Counted from the first letter of the stretch, positions 24,548-34,881 are shown. The stretch is DNA of 64,000 nt from Mycetocola miduiensis (GCF_900115155.1 NZ_FOVM01000001.1:372001-436000); one strand, 5' to 3'. Notes: generated by a model from the letters alone, not told the origin. Program-made: numbers and translations.

Positions 24548-25354
24548 ATGACCACATCGACCCGCAAGAAGTCCGGCGGCCGAGCGACGCGGAAGTCCGG
24601 CAGTGGGGCGACCCTCACCCGCGACGTTGCCCCCGGCATCCACCGTCTTGAACACGCCTATACGAATTGTTACCTTGTGGAGCACGAAGGAGCGGTGACT
24701 CTCGTCGACGCGGCGTTCCCGTCGACCTGGCCACACCTGTTGTCGGCGCTGTCCGAAATCGGCCGGTCGCCGTCGGATGTTTCTGCGCTGGTTCTCACGC
24801 ACGCACACTTCGACCACGTGGGATTCGCGGCCCGTGCGGTGCGTGAGCTGCAGGTGCCGGTCTGGGTTCACGCGGCCGACCGCGAGCTCGCCGCGCATCC
24901 GTACCGCTACCAGCGCGAACGCACGCCGTTCCTCTACCCGCTCAAGTACCCGCGGTCCACCCGGGTGCTCGCCGCCATGACTGCCGCTGGCGCATTGACG
25001 GTGAAGGGGGTGAGTGACGTCAGGATGTTGCCCTCATCGGGTGTCATCGACGTCCCCGGCCACCCGACCGTCGTCTTCACGCCCGGCCACACCCGTGGGC
25101 ACTGTGCCCTGCATCTCCCCGACCGGGATGCACTCCTGACCGGCGATGCCCTGGTGACGCTCGACCCGTACAAGGGAGCGAGGGGTGCGCAGATCATTGC
25201 CGGTGCTGCGACGGCGAACTCCGAGCAGGCGATGGAGTCGCTCGTTCCGCTCGCTGAGACCGGCGCGATGATCGTGTTGCCCGGGCACGGCGAGCCCTGG
25301 CTGGCCGGCATTCGCGCGGCGGTGCAGTCTGCAAAGGCGACCGGGGCGACCTGA
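24548..25354 (+). CDS. MBL-fold metallo-hydrolase
   Basis: A 268-residue metallo-beta-lactamase fold protein. The zinc-binding motif HAHFDH is in LVLTHAHFDHVGFAARAV, a further ligand His in FTPGHTRGHCALHL, the bridging Asp in LLTGDALVTLD, and the last His in VLPGHGEPW. The N-terminal 25 residues are Lys/Arg/Ser-rich and possibly disordered. Candidate activities include glyoxalase-like or lactonase-like hydrolysis; the sequence does not decide. It converges on the membrane protein gene at 25362. Confidence 0.85.
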   Translation: MTTSTRKKSGGRATRKSGSGATLTRDVAPGIHRLEHAYTNCYLVEHEGAVTLVDAAFPSTWPHLLSALSEIGRSPSDVSALVLTHAHFDHVGFAARAVRELQVPVWVHAADRELAAHPYRYQRERTPFLYPLKYPRSTRVLAAMTAAGALTVKGVSDVRMLPSSGVIDVPGHPTVVFTPGHTRGHCALHLPDRDALLTGDALVTLDPYKGARGAQIIAGAATANSEQAMESLVPLAETGAMIVLPGHGEPWLAGIRAAVQSAKATGAT

Positions 25355-25361
25355 CCCGCGG

Positions 25362-26006
25362 TCAGATGTGCTTGCGCACCTCCGCGAGGAAGTCCTTCGG
25401 CTCGTCAACCCAGAAGCGCACAACGTCGACGGTCTCGGTGCCGGACGGCAGCCGGATCTGCCTCGTGCGTTCAAGGGCGACCTCAATGTTGGTTTCGTTC
25501 TGCATGCGCATCCACAGGGTGCGCCTGCCCTCGTCGTCGACGGTGACGCGCGGCGCCTTCGCTTCGTCCGATTGTTTGGCGAGGCTCACGGACTCGACAT
25601 CATCCCACGGGAGCGGAACATCCGTCTCAGCACCGTTGCGGACGCGGATGCCCTCGGGCCCGACCGCGTGCGGCCTCGTTATGAAGCCCAGCGCGAGCCC
25701 GATCATCCAGGTGAGCCCCCAAATGCCGAGGGCGAGGAACGCGATGCGGACGACCGGCCAGCGATGGACGATGAGGTCGATAATCGGGATCTCGAAGGCG
25801 GAGAGCCCGATGAAGATCATCAGGATCGTCCAGACCTGCCGGTGATACGTGAACCCGACAGCGCCTGCCGGCACCCGCGGCCGCCGGAAGACGAACCGGT
25901 AGAGGCTTTGCCAGATCCCGATCTCCATCGTGATCGCACGCCGGGCGACGTATTTCGTGCTCTCCCACAGCGACCGGCGGTGGGATGCAACGGTGCCAGT
26001 ACTCAC
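25362..26006 (-). CDS. Two-helix membrane protein with PH-like cytoplasmic domain
   Basis: A 214-residue protein starting with GTG that overlaps the upstream MarR stop (GTGA), so it is translationally coupled. Residues 65-125 form two membrane helices (QVWTILMIFIGLSAFEIPIIDLIV and VVRIAFLALGIWGLTWMIGLALGF), and residues 130-214 look like a bacterial PH-type beta domain (AVGPEGIRVRNGAETDVPLPWDDVESV). No known function. The coupling implies that the MarR protein controls its own operon together with this membrane protein. Confidence 0.7.
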   Translation of the reverse strand: MSTGTVASHRRSLWESTKYVARRAITMEIGIWQSLYRFVFRRPRVPAGAVGFTYHRQVWTILMIFIGLSAFEIPIIDLIVHRWPVVRIAFLALGIWGLTWMIGLALGFITRPHAVGPEGIRVRNGAETDVPLPWDDVESVSLAKQSDEAKAPRVTVDDEGRRTLWMRMQNETNIEVALERTRQIRLPSGTETVDVVRFWVDEPKDFLAEVRKHI

Positions 26007-26536
26007 GACGCGTCCTCTTCTGTTACGGTGTCGGACCCTGTTACGGTGTCGGGCCCCGCAGCGGCGGCGGGCCCCGCAGCGGCGGCGGGCCCCGCAGCGG
26101 CATCGGCGGCAATCAGGGCGCGCAGGCGGGTTGCTATGGCATCGAGTCCACGGGTGAGGCCGGCGCGATCGGCCGGGTCGACGGCATCCATCAGGTCCTG
26201 CGACAACTGCGCGTGGTCGCGTGCCATGGTCTTCATCGTCTTTTCGCCGACGTCGGTGAGTGAGACGATCGTCGCCCTTCGGTCGGACGGATGCGGCGAG
26301 CGCTTCACGTAACCGGAGGCCTCGAGAGCGTCGACGAGGCCGGTGATATTGCGGGCGCTCACCTCCATCGCGCTGGCGAGGGCCTGTTGGGTGGACGGGC
26401 CGGTGCCGGCCAGCACCCACAGCAGGTGCGTGCGTGACACGGTGAGGCCGGTGCCGTCGAACGCCCGGGCCATGTCGTCTCGGAACAGTTCGCCGATTTC
26501 GAGCAGCAGGTCGAGGGGGTTGGGCGCGGGAGACAT
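26003..26536 (-). CDS. MarR family regulator with repetitive C-terminal tail
   Basis: A 177-residue winged-helix regulator: STQQALASAMEVSARNITGLVDALEASGYV is the DNA-binding helix pair and HPSDRRATIVSLTDVG the wing. After residue 145 the normal end of the fold, a low-complexity tail of Ala/Gly/Pro followed by DTVTG units is encoded by five 18-base tandem units. The tail is not part of the MarR fold and probably varies in length between strains. The gene is first in an operon with the membrane protein at 25362. Confidence 0.85.
   Translation of the reverse strand: MSPAPNPLDLLLEIGELFRDDMARAFDGTGLTVSRTHLLWVLAGTGPSTQQALASAMEVSARNITGLVDALEASGYVKRSPHPSDRRATIVSLTDVGEKTMKTMARDHAQLSQDLMDAVDPADRAGLTRGLDAIATRLRALIAADAAAGPAAAAGPAAAAGPDTVTGSDTVTEEDAS
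26021..26110. repeat. Five 18-base tandem repeat units inside the MarR gene
   Basis: Two units of TGTTACGGTGTCGG-CCC (26021-26038 and 26039-26056) are followed by two identical units CGCAGCGGCGGCGGGCCC (26057-26074 and 26075-26092) and one diverged unit (26093-26110). As 18 is a multiple of three, copy-number change would lengthen or shorten the protein tail by six residues without a frameshift. Confidence 0.8.
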
Positions 26537-26612
26537 ATTCGTACCCTACTACATTGTTACCGTACTTCACGGTTTCGCGCGGCCCTCCACGCGCGGTACA
26601 CCTGCGGCCCGC

Positions 26613-27107
26613 CTACCCTCCCGACGAGCCGCCAAGAAGCCGCAACAGGCTGGCAAGCTGAGCCCGTTGCTGGCTGGTCAGGACCTCGAGTTCCTCGGCC
26701 TCTGACCGAACCAGTGCGATCATGGCTGCGTCGACCCGGGATGCCCCCTCATGCGTCAGGCGGGCGAGGTTGCTCCGGCCGTCTCGCGGGTTGGCTTTCC
26801 GCTCGATCAGGCCGCGCGCAGCGAGGTTCTCGAGCCGATTCGACATCGCGGCGGTACCGATCATCGTCGCCCGCGACAGCTCCATCGGGCTCATCTCATG
26901 AGGAGGCTCTGCGCGTCGCAGGGCAGCGAGGACATCGAACTCCCAGCTGCTGAGGTCCGCGCTGCGGAATGCAGCGGCACGGAGCGTGTTGAGTCGGAGC
27001 GCAACACGCCGAAGGCGGGACATGACATCCAGCGGGGTGAAGTCCACATCGGGCAGCCGGTCTGCCCAAGCATCCACCAGAAGGTCTACTTCGTCGTCGT
27101 CACTCAT
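26613..27107 (-). CDS. MarR family transcriptional regulator
   Basis: A 164-residue repressor. MSPMELSRATMIGTAAMSNRLENLAARGLIERKANPRDGRSNLARLTHEG covers the recognition helix and wing. The N-terminal helix includes an aromatic-rich SSWEFDVLAALRRAEPPHEM segment. No redox cysteine is seen. It stands between two unrelated genes on the same strand and could regulate the neighbouring flavodoxin gene upstream, whose start lies about 620 bases away, but nothing in the sequence proves it. Confidence 0.85.
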   Translation of the reverse strand: MSDDDEVDLLVDAWADRLPDVDFTPLDVMSRLRRVALRLNTLRAAAFRSADLSSWEFDVLAALRRAEPPHEMSPMELSRATMIGTAAMSNRLENLAARGLIERKANPRDGRSNLARLTHEGASRVDAAMIALVRSEAEELEVLTSQQRAQLASLLRLLGGSSGG

Positions 27108-27225
27108 GATGATCTCAGGGTACCGGCGCGGCGCGGCCGGGTCATGCCCACGACATCGTGGCTACACGCTCCCCTGAATCCTCGAGCAGGAACCGACCAT
27201 GAGCCGCGTTCAGCGACCGGGTCGG

Positions 27226-27729
27226 TCACTGGACCGGCAGAAGCCGGGCGAGCTCCTCACCCCATTGTCTCGCACGTTCAGCTTCGCCGTCAGCCAACGG
27301 GCCGGAGTACCCGTGAACGCCGAACGTCTCGGGATGAGCGACGGGTCGGAACCCCAGCGCAACGAGGCGCTTCATCGCCTTCCTCGCCGCAGACCCGGGC
27401 AGCCGTGGGCTGACGACCCGTGTGTCGAAGGTCGCCACGGGTATCGCGCGGCCCGGCGATGGCTGCGCCTCGATCCATTCCCTGATGCCCCGATCCGGGA
27501 TGCGCTCAGCGCCCTGTTTTCGCGCCGCCTCCCGAGTCGCGGCTGTCGACATGGAGAACGCGTGTGTCGGGCCGGCAACGACGACAAGGTCGACATCCGC
27601 CTCGATTCCCGCAGGCGCCGACGCCGCGTCCACCACTTCGGTGTGTCCACCGCCGAGCCCAACCGCGACCTCACGGGCAAGCTGCTCGGTGTTTCCCCAG
27701 ATCGACTCGACGATCACCAGTGCTTTCAT
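27226..27729 (-). CDS. Flavodoxin-family protein
   Basis: A 167-residue FMN-binding fold. The N-terminal KALVIVESIWGNTEQLAREVAVGL contains the phosphate loop, followed by VDLVVVAGPTHAFSMS and VATFDTRVVSP flavin loops. This short flavodoxin type is common in actinomycetes as an electron carrier or menaquinone-related reductase of unknown partner. The ATG at 27729 is preceded by AAGGAGG. The open frame extends upstream but is not conserved. Confidence 0.8.
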   Translation of the reverse strand: MKALVIVESIWGNTEQLAREVAVGLGGGHTEVVDAASAPAGIEADVDLVVVAGPTHAFSMSTAATREAARKQGAERIPDRGIREWIEAQPSPGRAIPVATFDTRVVSPRLPGSAARKAMKRLVALGFRPVAHPETFGVHGYSGPLADGEAERARQWGEELARLLPVQ

Positions 27730-28035
27730 GTCGCCTCCTTGGGCGACGAGCCTACGCGCGGGACTGCACGGTGACATCCCCCTGTGCTCACTCCGGTGAA
27801 CCCATGACGGCGTCCCCCGAGTTCTCAACAGGCGACGGCACCGAACCAGGTTAACCGAAAAGGCGCGCAACTCGCTCCGATGACCGGCGAGCGATTCCAT
27901 GCCCGGAGGCGGCGCCGAGCGCAACTACGGAGCCCGGGCAGGCGTGAAGAATCGTGTGGACTTTTCACCACCGGAAGTGCTTAAGTGGGCATGCATCGCA
28001 TCCAACGGAAAGCCCGCCATCCCGAAAGGAACTCC
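27730..28035. other. 306-base intergenic region, no gene seen
   Basis: The segment separates the divergent flavodoxin and aldo/keto reductase genes and should hold both promoters. No convincing -35/-10 pair, hairpin or small ORF stands out; a weak -10 candidate TTAAGT lies near 27981. Confidence 0.4.
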
Positions 28036-28971
28036 GTGAAGAGATTCACCCTGCCGAACACCGACATCGAGGCCCCGAACGTCATCCTCGGCTTGATGCG
28101 CATCCAAGACAAGACGGATGACGAGGTGCGCGAACTGGTGCGCACCGCCCGTGACGCCGGCATCGACTTCGTTGACCACGCGGACGTGTACGGGAACGAT
28201 CTGCATGGCTGTGAGCGCCGTTTTGCGGAGGCGATGCAGCTCACCGCCTCCGACCGCGATGCGATCACCATCCAGACGAAGGCCGGGATCGTCGGGGATG
28301 GCCCCTACTTCGATTTCTCTTATGAGCACCTCATCGAATCGGTGAACGGATCGCTCGACGCCCTTCAGACCGACCGCATCGACATCCTGTTGCTGCACCG
28401 GCCCGACGCGCTCGTCGAGCCGGAAGAGGTTGCTCGGGCCTTCGATGAGCTCGAGACCGCCGGGAAGGTGCGCGCCTTCGGCGTCTCCAACCACACGCCA
28501 CGGCAGATCGATCTGCTGAAGCGTTTTGTGCGGCAGCCGATCGTCGCGAACCAGGTGCAACTCTCGATCACCCACTCACCGGTCGTCTCGCAGGGCGTCG
28601 CGGCGAACATGCTCGGCGAGCAGCAGTCGGTGACGCTCGACGGAGGCGGCATCGTTGACTATTGCCGCCTTCACGACATCACACTGCAGGCATGGTCACC
28701 GTTCCAGGCGGGATTCTTCACCGGGGTGTTCCTCGGGTCTCCGGAATATCCCGAGCTCAATGCCGTGATCGACCGGCTTGCCGCTCAGTACGACGTGCCG
28801 CCAATCGCCATCGCGACGGCATGGATCACCCGCCACCCGGCACAGATGCAGGTTGTGCTGGGCACGACGAGCCCTGAGCGGGTCGCGGGAGCGGCCCTCG
28901 GCTCCGACCTCCCGCTCACTCGGGCCGAATGGTACGAGTTGTTCAGGGCAGCTGGACACCTCGTTCCCTGA
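28036..28971 (+). CDS. Aldo/keto reductase
   Basis: A 311-residue NADPH-dependent TIM-barrel oxidoreductase. Active-site residues lie in DAGIDFVDHADVYGND (Asp, Tyr), the Lys in IQTKAGIV, and the His in ILLLHRPDALVEPEEV; the coenzyme loop is near GVSNHTPRQIDLL and ATAWITRHPAQMQVVLGTTSPERV. It resembles the YdhF-type subgroup. The GTG at 28036, eight bases after AAAGGAA, is preferred over an upstream ATG at 27985 because the family begins KRFTLPNTDIEAPNVILGLMR. Substrate unknown. Confidence 0.88.
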   Translation: MKRFTLPNTDIEAPNVILGLMRIQDKTDDEVRELVRTARDAGIDFVDHADVYGNDLHGCERRFAEAMQLTASDRDAITIQTKAGIVGDGPYFDFSYEHLIESVNGSLDALQTDRIDILLLHRPDALVEPEEVARAFDELETAGKVRAFGVSNHTPRQIDLLKRFVRQPIVANQVQLSITHSPVVSQGVAANMLGEQQSVTLDGGGIVDYCRLHDITLQAWSPFQAGFFTGVFLGSPEYPELNAVIDRLAAQYDVPPIAIATAWITRHPAQMQVVLGTTSPERVAGAALGSDLPLTRAEWYELFRAAGHLVP

Positions 28972-29086
28972 GACGCGCGTCATTCGGGGGCTGGCACCAA
29001 CCACGCAACTGGACGATCATGGTCCCGACGGGGCCGTCCGGAGCAAACCCCCTGAGAAGACACCCGCCAGTCGAACAGGAGGCATC

Positions 29087-29665
29087 ATGTCATTCTCATT
29101 CACCGTCGAGCCGGCTCAGTTCAGCAAGTCGCAACTGAACGGCATCCGCCTGGCCCTGGGAATCGCCGGGCTGGCCGCTGTCGCGATCGGCATCGCCATC
29201 TTCGTCTGGGCGAATGCGACGCTCCTCGTCGTCGCCTGGCTGTTCGGCCTGTACTTTGTCATCGCCGGACTCGCGAGGGTCGCCCGGAGCTTCACCGTTC
29301 CCGCGGAGAGCGTTGGCTGGCGCGTTCTCAGCATCATTCTCGGCCTGCTCGTGCTCGCCGCCGGGGTTTATCTCATGATCAATCCCAGCTTCGGGGTCGA
29401 AATACTCGCCTACGTTATCGGTATCGCCTGGATTGTGGAAGGAGTAGCAACCCTCGCGGACTCGTCGAGCAGAGCGTCGAGAGGTGCCGCCATCTTCTAC
29501 GCCATCATCAGCATTCTCGGTGGTGTGCTGATCTTCTTCGTTCCCACGGCAGCGATCGTGATCCTGCTCAAGATCGCGGCGATCGTGCTCATCATCGCCG
29601 GGCTCGTCCAGATCTTCCAGGCGTTGACTCTGGGACGGAGGGCACGAGCCGCGCAGACCGCCTGA
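29087..29665 (+). CDS. HdeD-like (DUF308) membrane protein
   Basis: A 192-residue protein with six closely packed membrane helices and very short loops (for example LALGIAGLAAVAIGIAIFVW, TLLVVAWLFGLYFVIAGLARV, IAAIVLIIAGLVQIFQALTLG). This is the HdeD/DUF308 architecture; HdeD contributes to acid resistance in Escherichia coli, but the actinobacterial proteins are uncharacterised. AGGAGG precedes the ATG with ideal spacing. A hairpin begins directly after the stop codon. Confidence 0.85.
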   Translation: MSFSFTVEPAQFSKSQLNGIRLALGIAGLAAVAIGIAIFVWANATLLVVAWLFGLYFVIAGLARVARSFTVPAESVGWRVLSIILGLLVLAAGVYLMINPSFGVEILAYVIGIAWIVEGVATLADSSSRASRGAAIFYAIISILGGVLIFFVPTAAIVILLKIAAIVLIIAGLVQIFQALTLGRRARAAQTA

Positions 29666-29687
29666 GGTGGGCAGTCGCCTGCCCACC
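29666..29687 (+). terminator. Hairpin directly after the HdeD-like gene
   Basis: GGTGGGCA (29666-29673) and TGCCCACC (29680-29687) form a perfect 8-bp stem with a 6-base loop, beginning at the base after the stop codon. No T-run follows. The next 270 bases up to the CsoR-like gene show no recognisable gene. Confidence 0.5.
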
Positions 29688-29961
29688 AGTGTGGGCCACT
29701 CTCATCGTCCGACCCGCGTCACCTGGTGGTGCCACGTTCAGACACACCCTGCGGGCGGATCGGTTACGACCCTCTGCGGGCGATCGCGGCGGCTCGGACC
29801 GTATTGCGCACCACAGTGCTGGAATCCGTCCACGGAGCAGGCACACGACCGCGCGCCACATCCGCATCGAGGCGCCGGATAAGCCCTTCGAACCCGAGCG
29901 CCACGTTGGCGGCAGCGACGCTGGGGTGGGGCCAATGCCCCCGGCCGGGAGAGTGCCGCGC

Positions 29962-31930
<1,969 letters not shown>

Positions 31931-31956
31931 GCAGTTCCTATCCGATTTCGACGTGG

Positions 31957-32121
31957 TCAGCGTGAGAAGAGACGAGAGAAGAAACCGCCCGTGCTCGGCT
32001 CGCGGTCGTGACCCTGACAGCGGTCGGTCCGCGAGACCCCGCGCATCACATCGTCAACATGCTGGCCGCAGCCTGCCCACGTCGTCTTTCCACAGGTCTT
32101 GCAGGTCACAGCTCGGCACAT
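31957..32121 (-). CDS. 54-residue cysteine-rich protein of the persulfide operon
   Basis: Starts MCRAVTCKTCGKTTWAGCG and has Cys at positions 2, 7, 10, 18 and 35, with a CxxC pair and a GQHVDDVMRGV helix; the last 14 residues are basic and aromatic. AGGAGAAACGAACC precedes the ATG. Homologous-looking small proteins with the CxxCGKTTWxGCG core are known as hypothetical proteins in many actinomycetes, often beside CoA-disulfide reductases or sulfurtransferases. It could bind zinc or carry persulfide sulfur. It is the first gene of the operon, directly behind the two palindromic operators. Confidence 0.75.
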   Translation of the reverse strand: MCRAVTCKTCGKTTWAGCGQHVDDVMRGVSRTDRCQGHDREPSTGGFFSRLFSR

Positions 32122-32148
32122 AAGGTTCGTTTCTCCTATCGGTAGGGC

Positions 32149-32164
32149 ATACCCCGGGGGGTAT
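32149..32164. promoter_or_regulatory. CsoR/CstR-type operator 1
   Basis: ATACCCCGGGGGGTAT is a near-palindrome with the ATACCC...GGGTAT arms typical of CsoR-family operators. It lies 28-43 bases upstream of the first gene of the operon, just downstream of the putative -10 box. Confidence 0.7.
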
Positions 32165-32174
32165 CTGATACCTC

Positions 32175-32204
32175 ATCGTAACGATACCCCCGGGGGTATA
32201 TCAA
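32175..32204 (-). promoter_or_regulatory. Promoter of the persulfide operon
   Basis: On the minus strand TTGATA (32204-32199) is followed after 18 bases by TACGAT (32180-32175), a good -35/-10 pair. The operator at 32184-32199 fills the spacer, so bound repressor would block RNA polymerase. Confidence 0.6.
32184..32199. promoter_or_regulatory. CsoR/CstR-type operator 2 (perfect palindrome)
   Basis: ATACCCCCGGGGGTAT is a perfect 16-base palindrome between the -35 and -10 boxes. Its centre is 35 bases from that of operator 1, roughly three and a third helical turns. It is almost certainly bound by the CstR-like product of 29962-30252. Confidence 0.75.
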
Positions 32205-32206
32205 AT

Positions 32207-32883
32207 TGCTCAAGTTTTCCAACGCTCATCGGATAATTTCGCTGCGACGATTTTCGAGTGAGAGCGAAGAGTGGCGACTCCTTTTCGGGACCTGCGTGCT
32301 TCGTCCTCGCATGCCCCTCGCCCGCGACAAACGTCCAGAGCCCCGGTGGCGCTCGTGGTCCGGAGAATGCCTTTGTTCGAGCAAAGCGGCCAAAGCCGCC
32401 GGGGAAAACGATCTGACTGCGTCTACGAGGCTCCGAGCCGTGGGCGCACTAGGAATCGTGTGCCCGCGCAGCATCGGCGATTACTGCGCCCCGGAAGCGG
32501 AGCCCGTCCCGCCGGGGTTCCCTCGCGAGACGGCGATCACCGTAGCGGCCCCACCGTCTCGCAACCTAAGTGCTTCCAAACTCATCGGTTTCGACCACTC
32601 GAGTTTCGAGACAGTTGGTGCTGCGATGGTTGCCGTCCCGTATGGGGAACGGCTACCGGACAACCTGGATACCCGGTCAAATACTAGGGATCAGTCACGG
32701 TTCTGAGGCAGTCATATGCTTTCAGTGAGCTGGCGGATCAGGGAGGCATGGTCGCGAACCGCTCAATGCGAAGCGGACGTCCAGTACCGGTATCTTCGGG
32801 TCGTGAGTCAGCCCCTTACCCCGCGGTGACCAACGCGTGGGCACCCGTGGACTTGCCCGGGCAGGCGGGTGTACTTTGCAGCT
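32207..32883. other. 677-base region without a convincing gene
   Basis: Open frames exist on both strands (for example 32206-32706 plus), but their translations show no hydrophobic pattern, domain or ribosome site, and codon choice is unlike that of the neighbouring genes. The region may hold decayed coding sequence and the promoter of the tandem genes that follow. It is somewhat lower in GC than its surroundings. Confidence 0.4.
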
Positions 32884-33689
32884 ATGGAAGGCTTCACGCG
32901 CCCTTCCGAAGACGACCGCGAGCTCGATCAATTGCGTCGGAGGGCGTACGGTCGCAATCCGGACATCGGTGTCGATCCTCTGGCTCTCGCGAGGTTACGC
33001 GAACTCGAGGCGGCCCATCGCGGTGACGTCTCGCGTCGGGTGAATGTTTCCACGGCCTTAGATGCAGCCTGTGCGAATGTCGCGCCGACGCCGGCTCCCG
33101 CCACCACAGCCTCGGCAGAAGATCAGGTAGCGGCGGAGCCGTCCGGATCGGCGACTTTCGAGCCGCCGCCGGTGGAGGAAGCGTCGTCGTGGTCGTCGTC
33201 GTGGTCGCGGCTGTTCTGGCGACGCGCGACAGCAACGCGGAGGAGTCGCATCGCGTGGTCGTCGGCGGCCTGGTCATGGCGGTCGGGATCGCCTCGACGG
33301 TCCTCTTCGTGTCCACACGTCCGGACGCTACCCTGCACCTGACCGCGGCCGACGCCGACCGCCAGGTTCGCCGACTGGTAATCGCGGAAGTGCCCGGGTT
33401 CGGAATTGACGCCTCAACCCTCCGCGCCTACGGGTCATACCTCGGCCTCGAGATCTGGTCCGCGGTCAACGCGTTCGACTCGCCGTGTCTCGTGGCGGTG
33501 CTCCGGGAAAGCAACAACGTCTCAGAATGGCGCTGCGCGCCGCCTGCGGCAGACCTCATCATGGACGTCTCGTCGTCCGGCGACGGGTTCGAAGGTTTCG
33601 AGGGACGGCCCGGCGAGGGCCTTGTCCGGTTCATGTTTCGTGGCGACAGGGTGGATGCCTACGTTCACATCACGCCGGAGGCCGGCTGA
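32884..33689 (+). pseudogene. Frameshifted membrane-anchored protein, paralogue of the next gene
   Basis: The first frame starts MEGFTRPSEDDRELDQLRRRAYGRNPDIGVDPL and runs through an Ala/Pro-rich linker to ATATRRSR; the remainder (one membrane segment VVVGGLVMAVGIASTVLFVS, then RPDATLHLTAADADRQVRRLV to the end at 33689) is in a different frame. Alignment by eye with the intact gene at 33689 shows the same order: charged N-terminus with RRRA-RxPD-DP, linker, basic TATRRR, membrane helix, RPD-TL, and an extracellular domain with a Cys pair. The switch lies near 33245-33260 and needs a one-base change (or -1 reading). It may be a true mutation, sequencing error or unlikely recoding. Confidence 0.65.
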
Positions 33690-34483
33690 TGAACGCCTCC
33701 CCGCCTCCGTCAGACGCTGAACGCGAACGGGAGGCTCTCCGCAGGAGGGCACACTCGCGGCATCCCGATGTACCGGACGACCCCGCAGAGCAGGCACGGC
33801 TGACGGAGCCTGAGGGGGCACGTACCGCCGACTCGCCCGCCGGCGCCGACGCCGGGACCCGCGACGCTCCTGCTGCGGCGGGCGGTGCGTCGATCGCTGA
33901 CTCCACCAGGACCGAATCCGGAGCTGGTCGGCCGGACACTGCAGGCGACATCGCGACTCCGGAGGGGTCCGGTGAGGACGCGCCGCGGTCGCTGTGGCAT
34001 CGTCTCACTGCTACACGCCGCCGTAGCGCGCTTGTGGCCGGCGCGCTCGTGGCCGGCGCCCTCGTGGCCATTCCTGCCATCGCGAACACTGTGGCGTCGC
34101 TCGTCGGACCGCGTCCCGATGTCACCTTGAGTCCAGTCGCGGACGAGGCAGACGCTCTCGTGCGCTCGTTGCTGGCTTATCGTTTCGGATCGAGATTCGA
34201 GAGTTCCAGCATCCGCGGCTACGAGCCCTACCGGGGATTCGAGCCGTGGTACTTCGAGGAGAAGCAGGGCTTCCAGTGCTTCGCGATCGTCGATCGTTCG
34301 ATTCAATCGGTCGACGGCGCCAATTGTGTCCCGCCTGGTGTCGATCTCTTTGCAGACATCGACGCGTGGTCCGATCTGGGAAGCGACTACCTGGAAGGTT
34401 TCCCGGACGGGAGCATCATCCGGTTCCGTTACCGAGGAAACTCTGTGGACGTCTTCGTCTATCCGGCGTCAGGAGCCGACTAA
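33689..34483 (+). CDS. Membrane-anchored protein of unknown function (intact copy)
   Basis: 264 residues: charged N-terminus (EREREALRRRAHSRHPDVPDDP), a long disordered Ala/Gly/Asp-rich linker to about residue 100, a basic stretch (LTATRRRSA), one membrane helix containing ALVAG repeats, and an extracellular domain of about 130 residues with two Cys (GFQCFAI and GANCVPPGVDL) likely forming a disulfide. No known family is recognised. Its ATG overlaps the stop of the frameshifted paralogue (TGATG), so the pair arose by tandem duplication and was co-translated. The ALVAG segment is encoded by 15-base near-repeats at 34026-34070. Confidence 0.7.
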   Translation: MNASPPPSDAEREREALRRRAHSRHPDVPDDPAEQARLTEPEGARTADSPAGADAGTRDAPAAAGGASIADSTRTESGAGRPDTAGDIATPEGSGEDAPRSLWHRLTATRRRSALVAGALVAGALVAIPAIANTVASLVGPRPDVTLSPVADEADALVRSLLAYRFGSRFESSSIRGYEPYRGFEPWYFEEKQGFQCFAIVDRSIQSVDGANCVPPGVDLFADIDAWSDLGSDYLEGFPDGSIIRFRYRGNSVDVFVYPASGAD

Positions 34484-34604
34484 GGCAAGGACCCCGGACG
34501 TTCTATAGAAGGTCTCGAGCTCTCGCCGGCCAGCCGCCGCTCCGTCGAGTCGACCAGAGCGGCCGCTTGGCTCGAAAAGCGCCGCACACGTAAATTTCAC
34601 GAAC

Positions 34605-34650
34605 AAAAAAAGCCCCGGAGAGACGACCGAAATCGGCGTCTTTCCGGGGC
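34605..34650 (-). terminator. Rho-independent terminator of tRNA-Arg
   Basis: Read on the minus strand, GCCCCGGA and TCCGGGGC close an extended stem whose inner part includes GACG/CGTC, followed by TTTTTTTG. It lies a few bases after the 3' end of the tRNA, as expected for a monocistronic tRNA gene. Confidence 0.85.
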
Positions 34651-34656
34651 ATACCG

Positions 34657-34729
34657 TGCGCCCGAAGGGATTCGAACCCCCAACCTTCTGATCCGTAGTC
34701 AGATGCTCTATCCGTTGAGCTACGGGCGC
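34657..34729 (-). tRNA. tRNA-Arg (anticodon ACG)
   Basis: A 73-base cloverleaf: acceptor stem GCGCCCG/CGGGCGC, D-arm TAGCTCAACGGATAGAGCA, anticodon stem-loop CTGACTACGGATCAG with ACG, T-loop GGTTCGAATCC. CCA is not encoded. A34 of this tRNA is the substrate for the TadA enzyme encoded at 3834-4310. Confidence 0.93.
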
Positions 34730-34848
34730 ATGGGCTTGGCCCGACAAAACGTAGTCGCTCGCAGGCCGTATTAGAGACTACATGACCGCGCCGCCAGGCG
34801 CCAATCGAGCCATCAGCCGGGGCCCGATGCGCGGGCCAGGGGGTATAG

Positions 34849-34862
34849 TTGATATTTGTCAA
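34849..34862. promoter_or_regulatory. Putative MarR operator before the MFS gene
   Basis: TTGA-TATTTG-TCAA is an inverted repeat 20 bases upstream of the exporter ATG, in an AT-rich patch preceded by GGTATAGTT, which may be the -10 region. Its position and size suit the MarR repressor encoded at the end of the operon. Confidence 0.5.
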
Positions 34863-34881
34863 CGATCTATCCCGGAGTCCA

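Noticed and set aside
32206-32706. 166-codon plus-strand open frame behind the persulfide promoter
   Set aside because: Starts within the promoter region with no ribosome site, and its translation shows no domain, helix or membrane pattern; kept only as an uncharacterised region.
33189-33689. Independent gene starting with MVVVVV in the second frame of the frameshifted copy
   Set aside because: Comparison with the intact downstream paralogue shows that this is the second half of one gene rather than a separate protein; the first codons are an artefact of a GTCGTC run.
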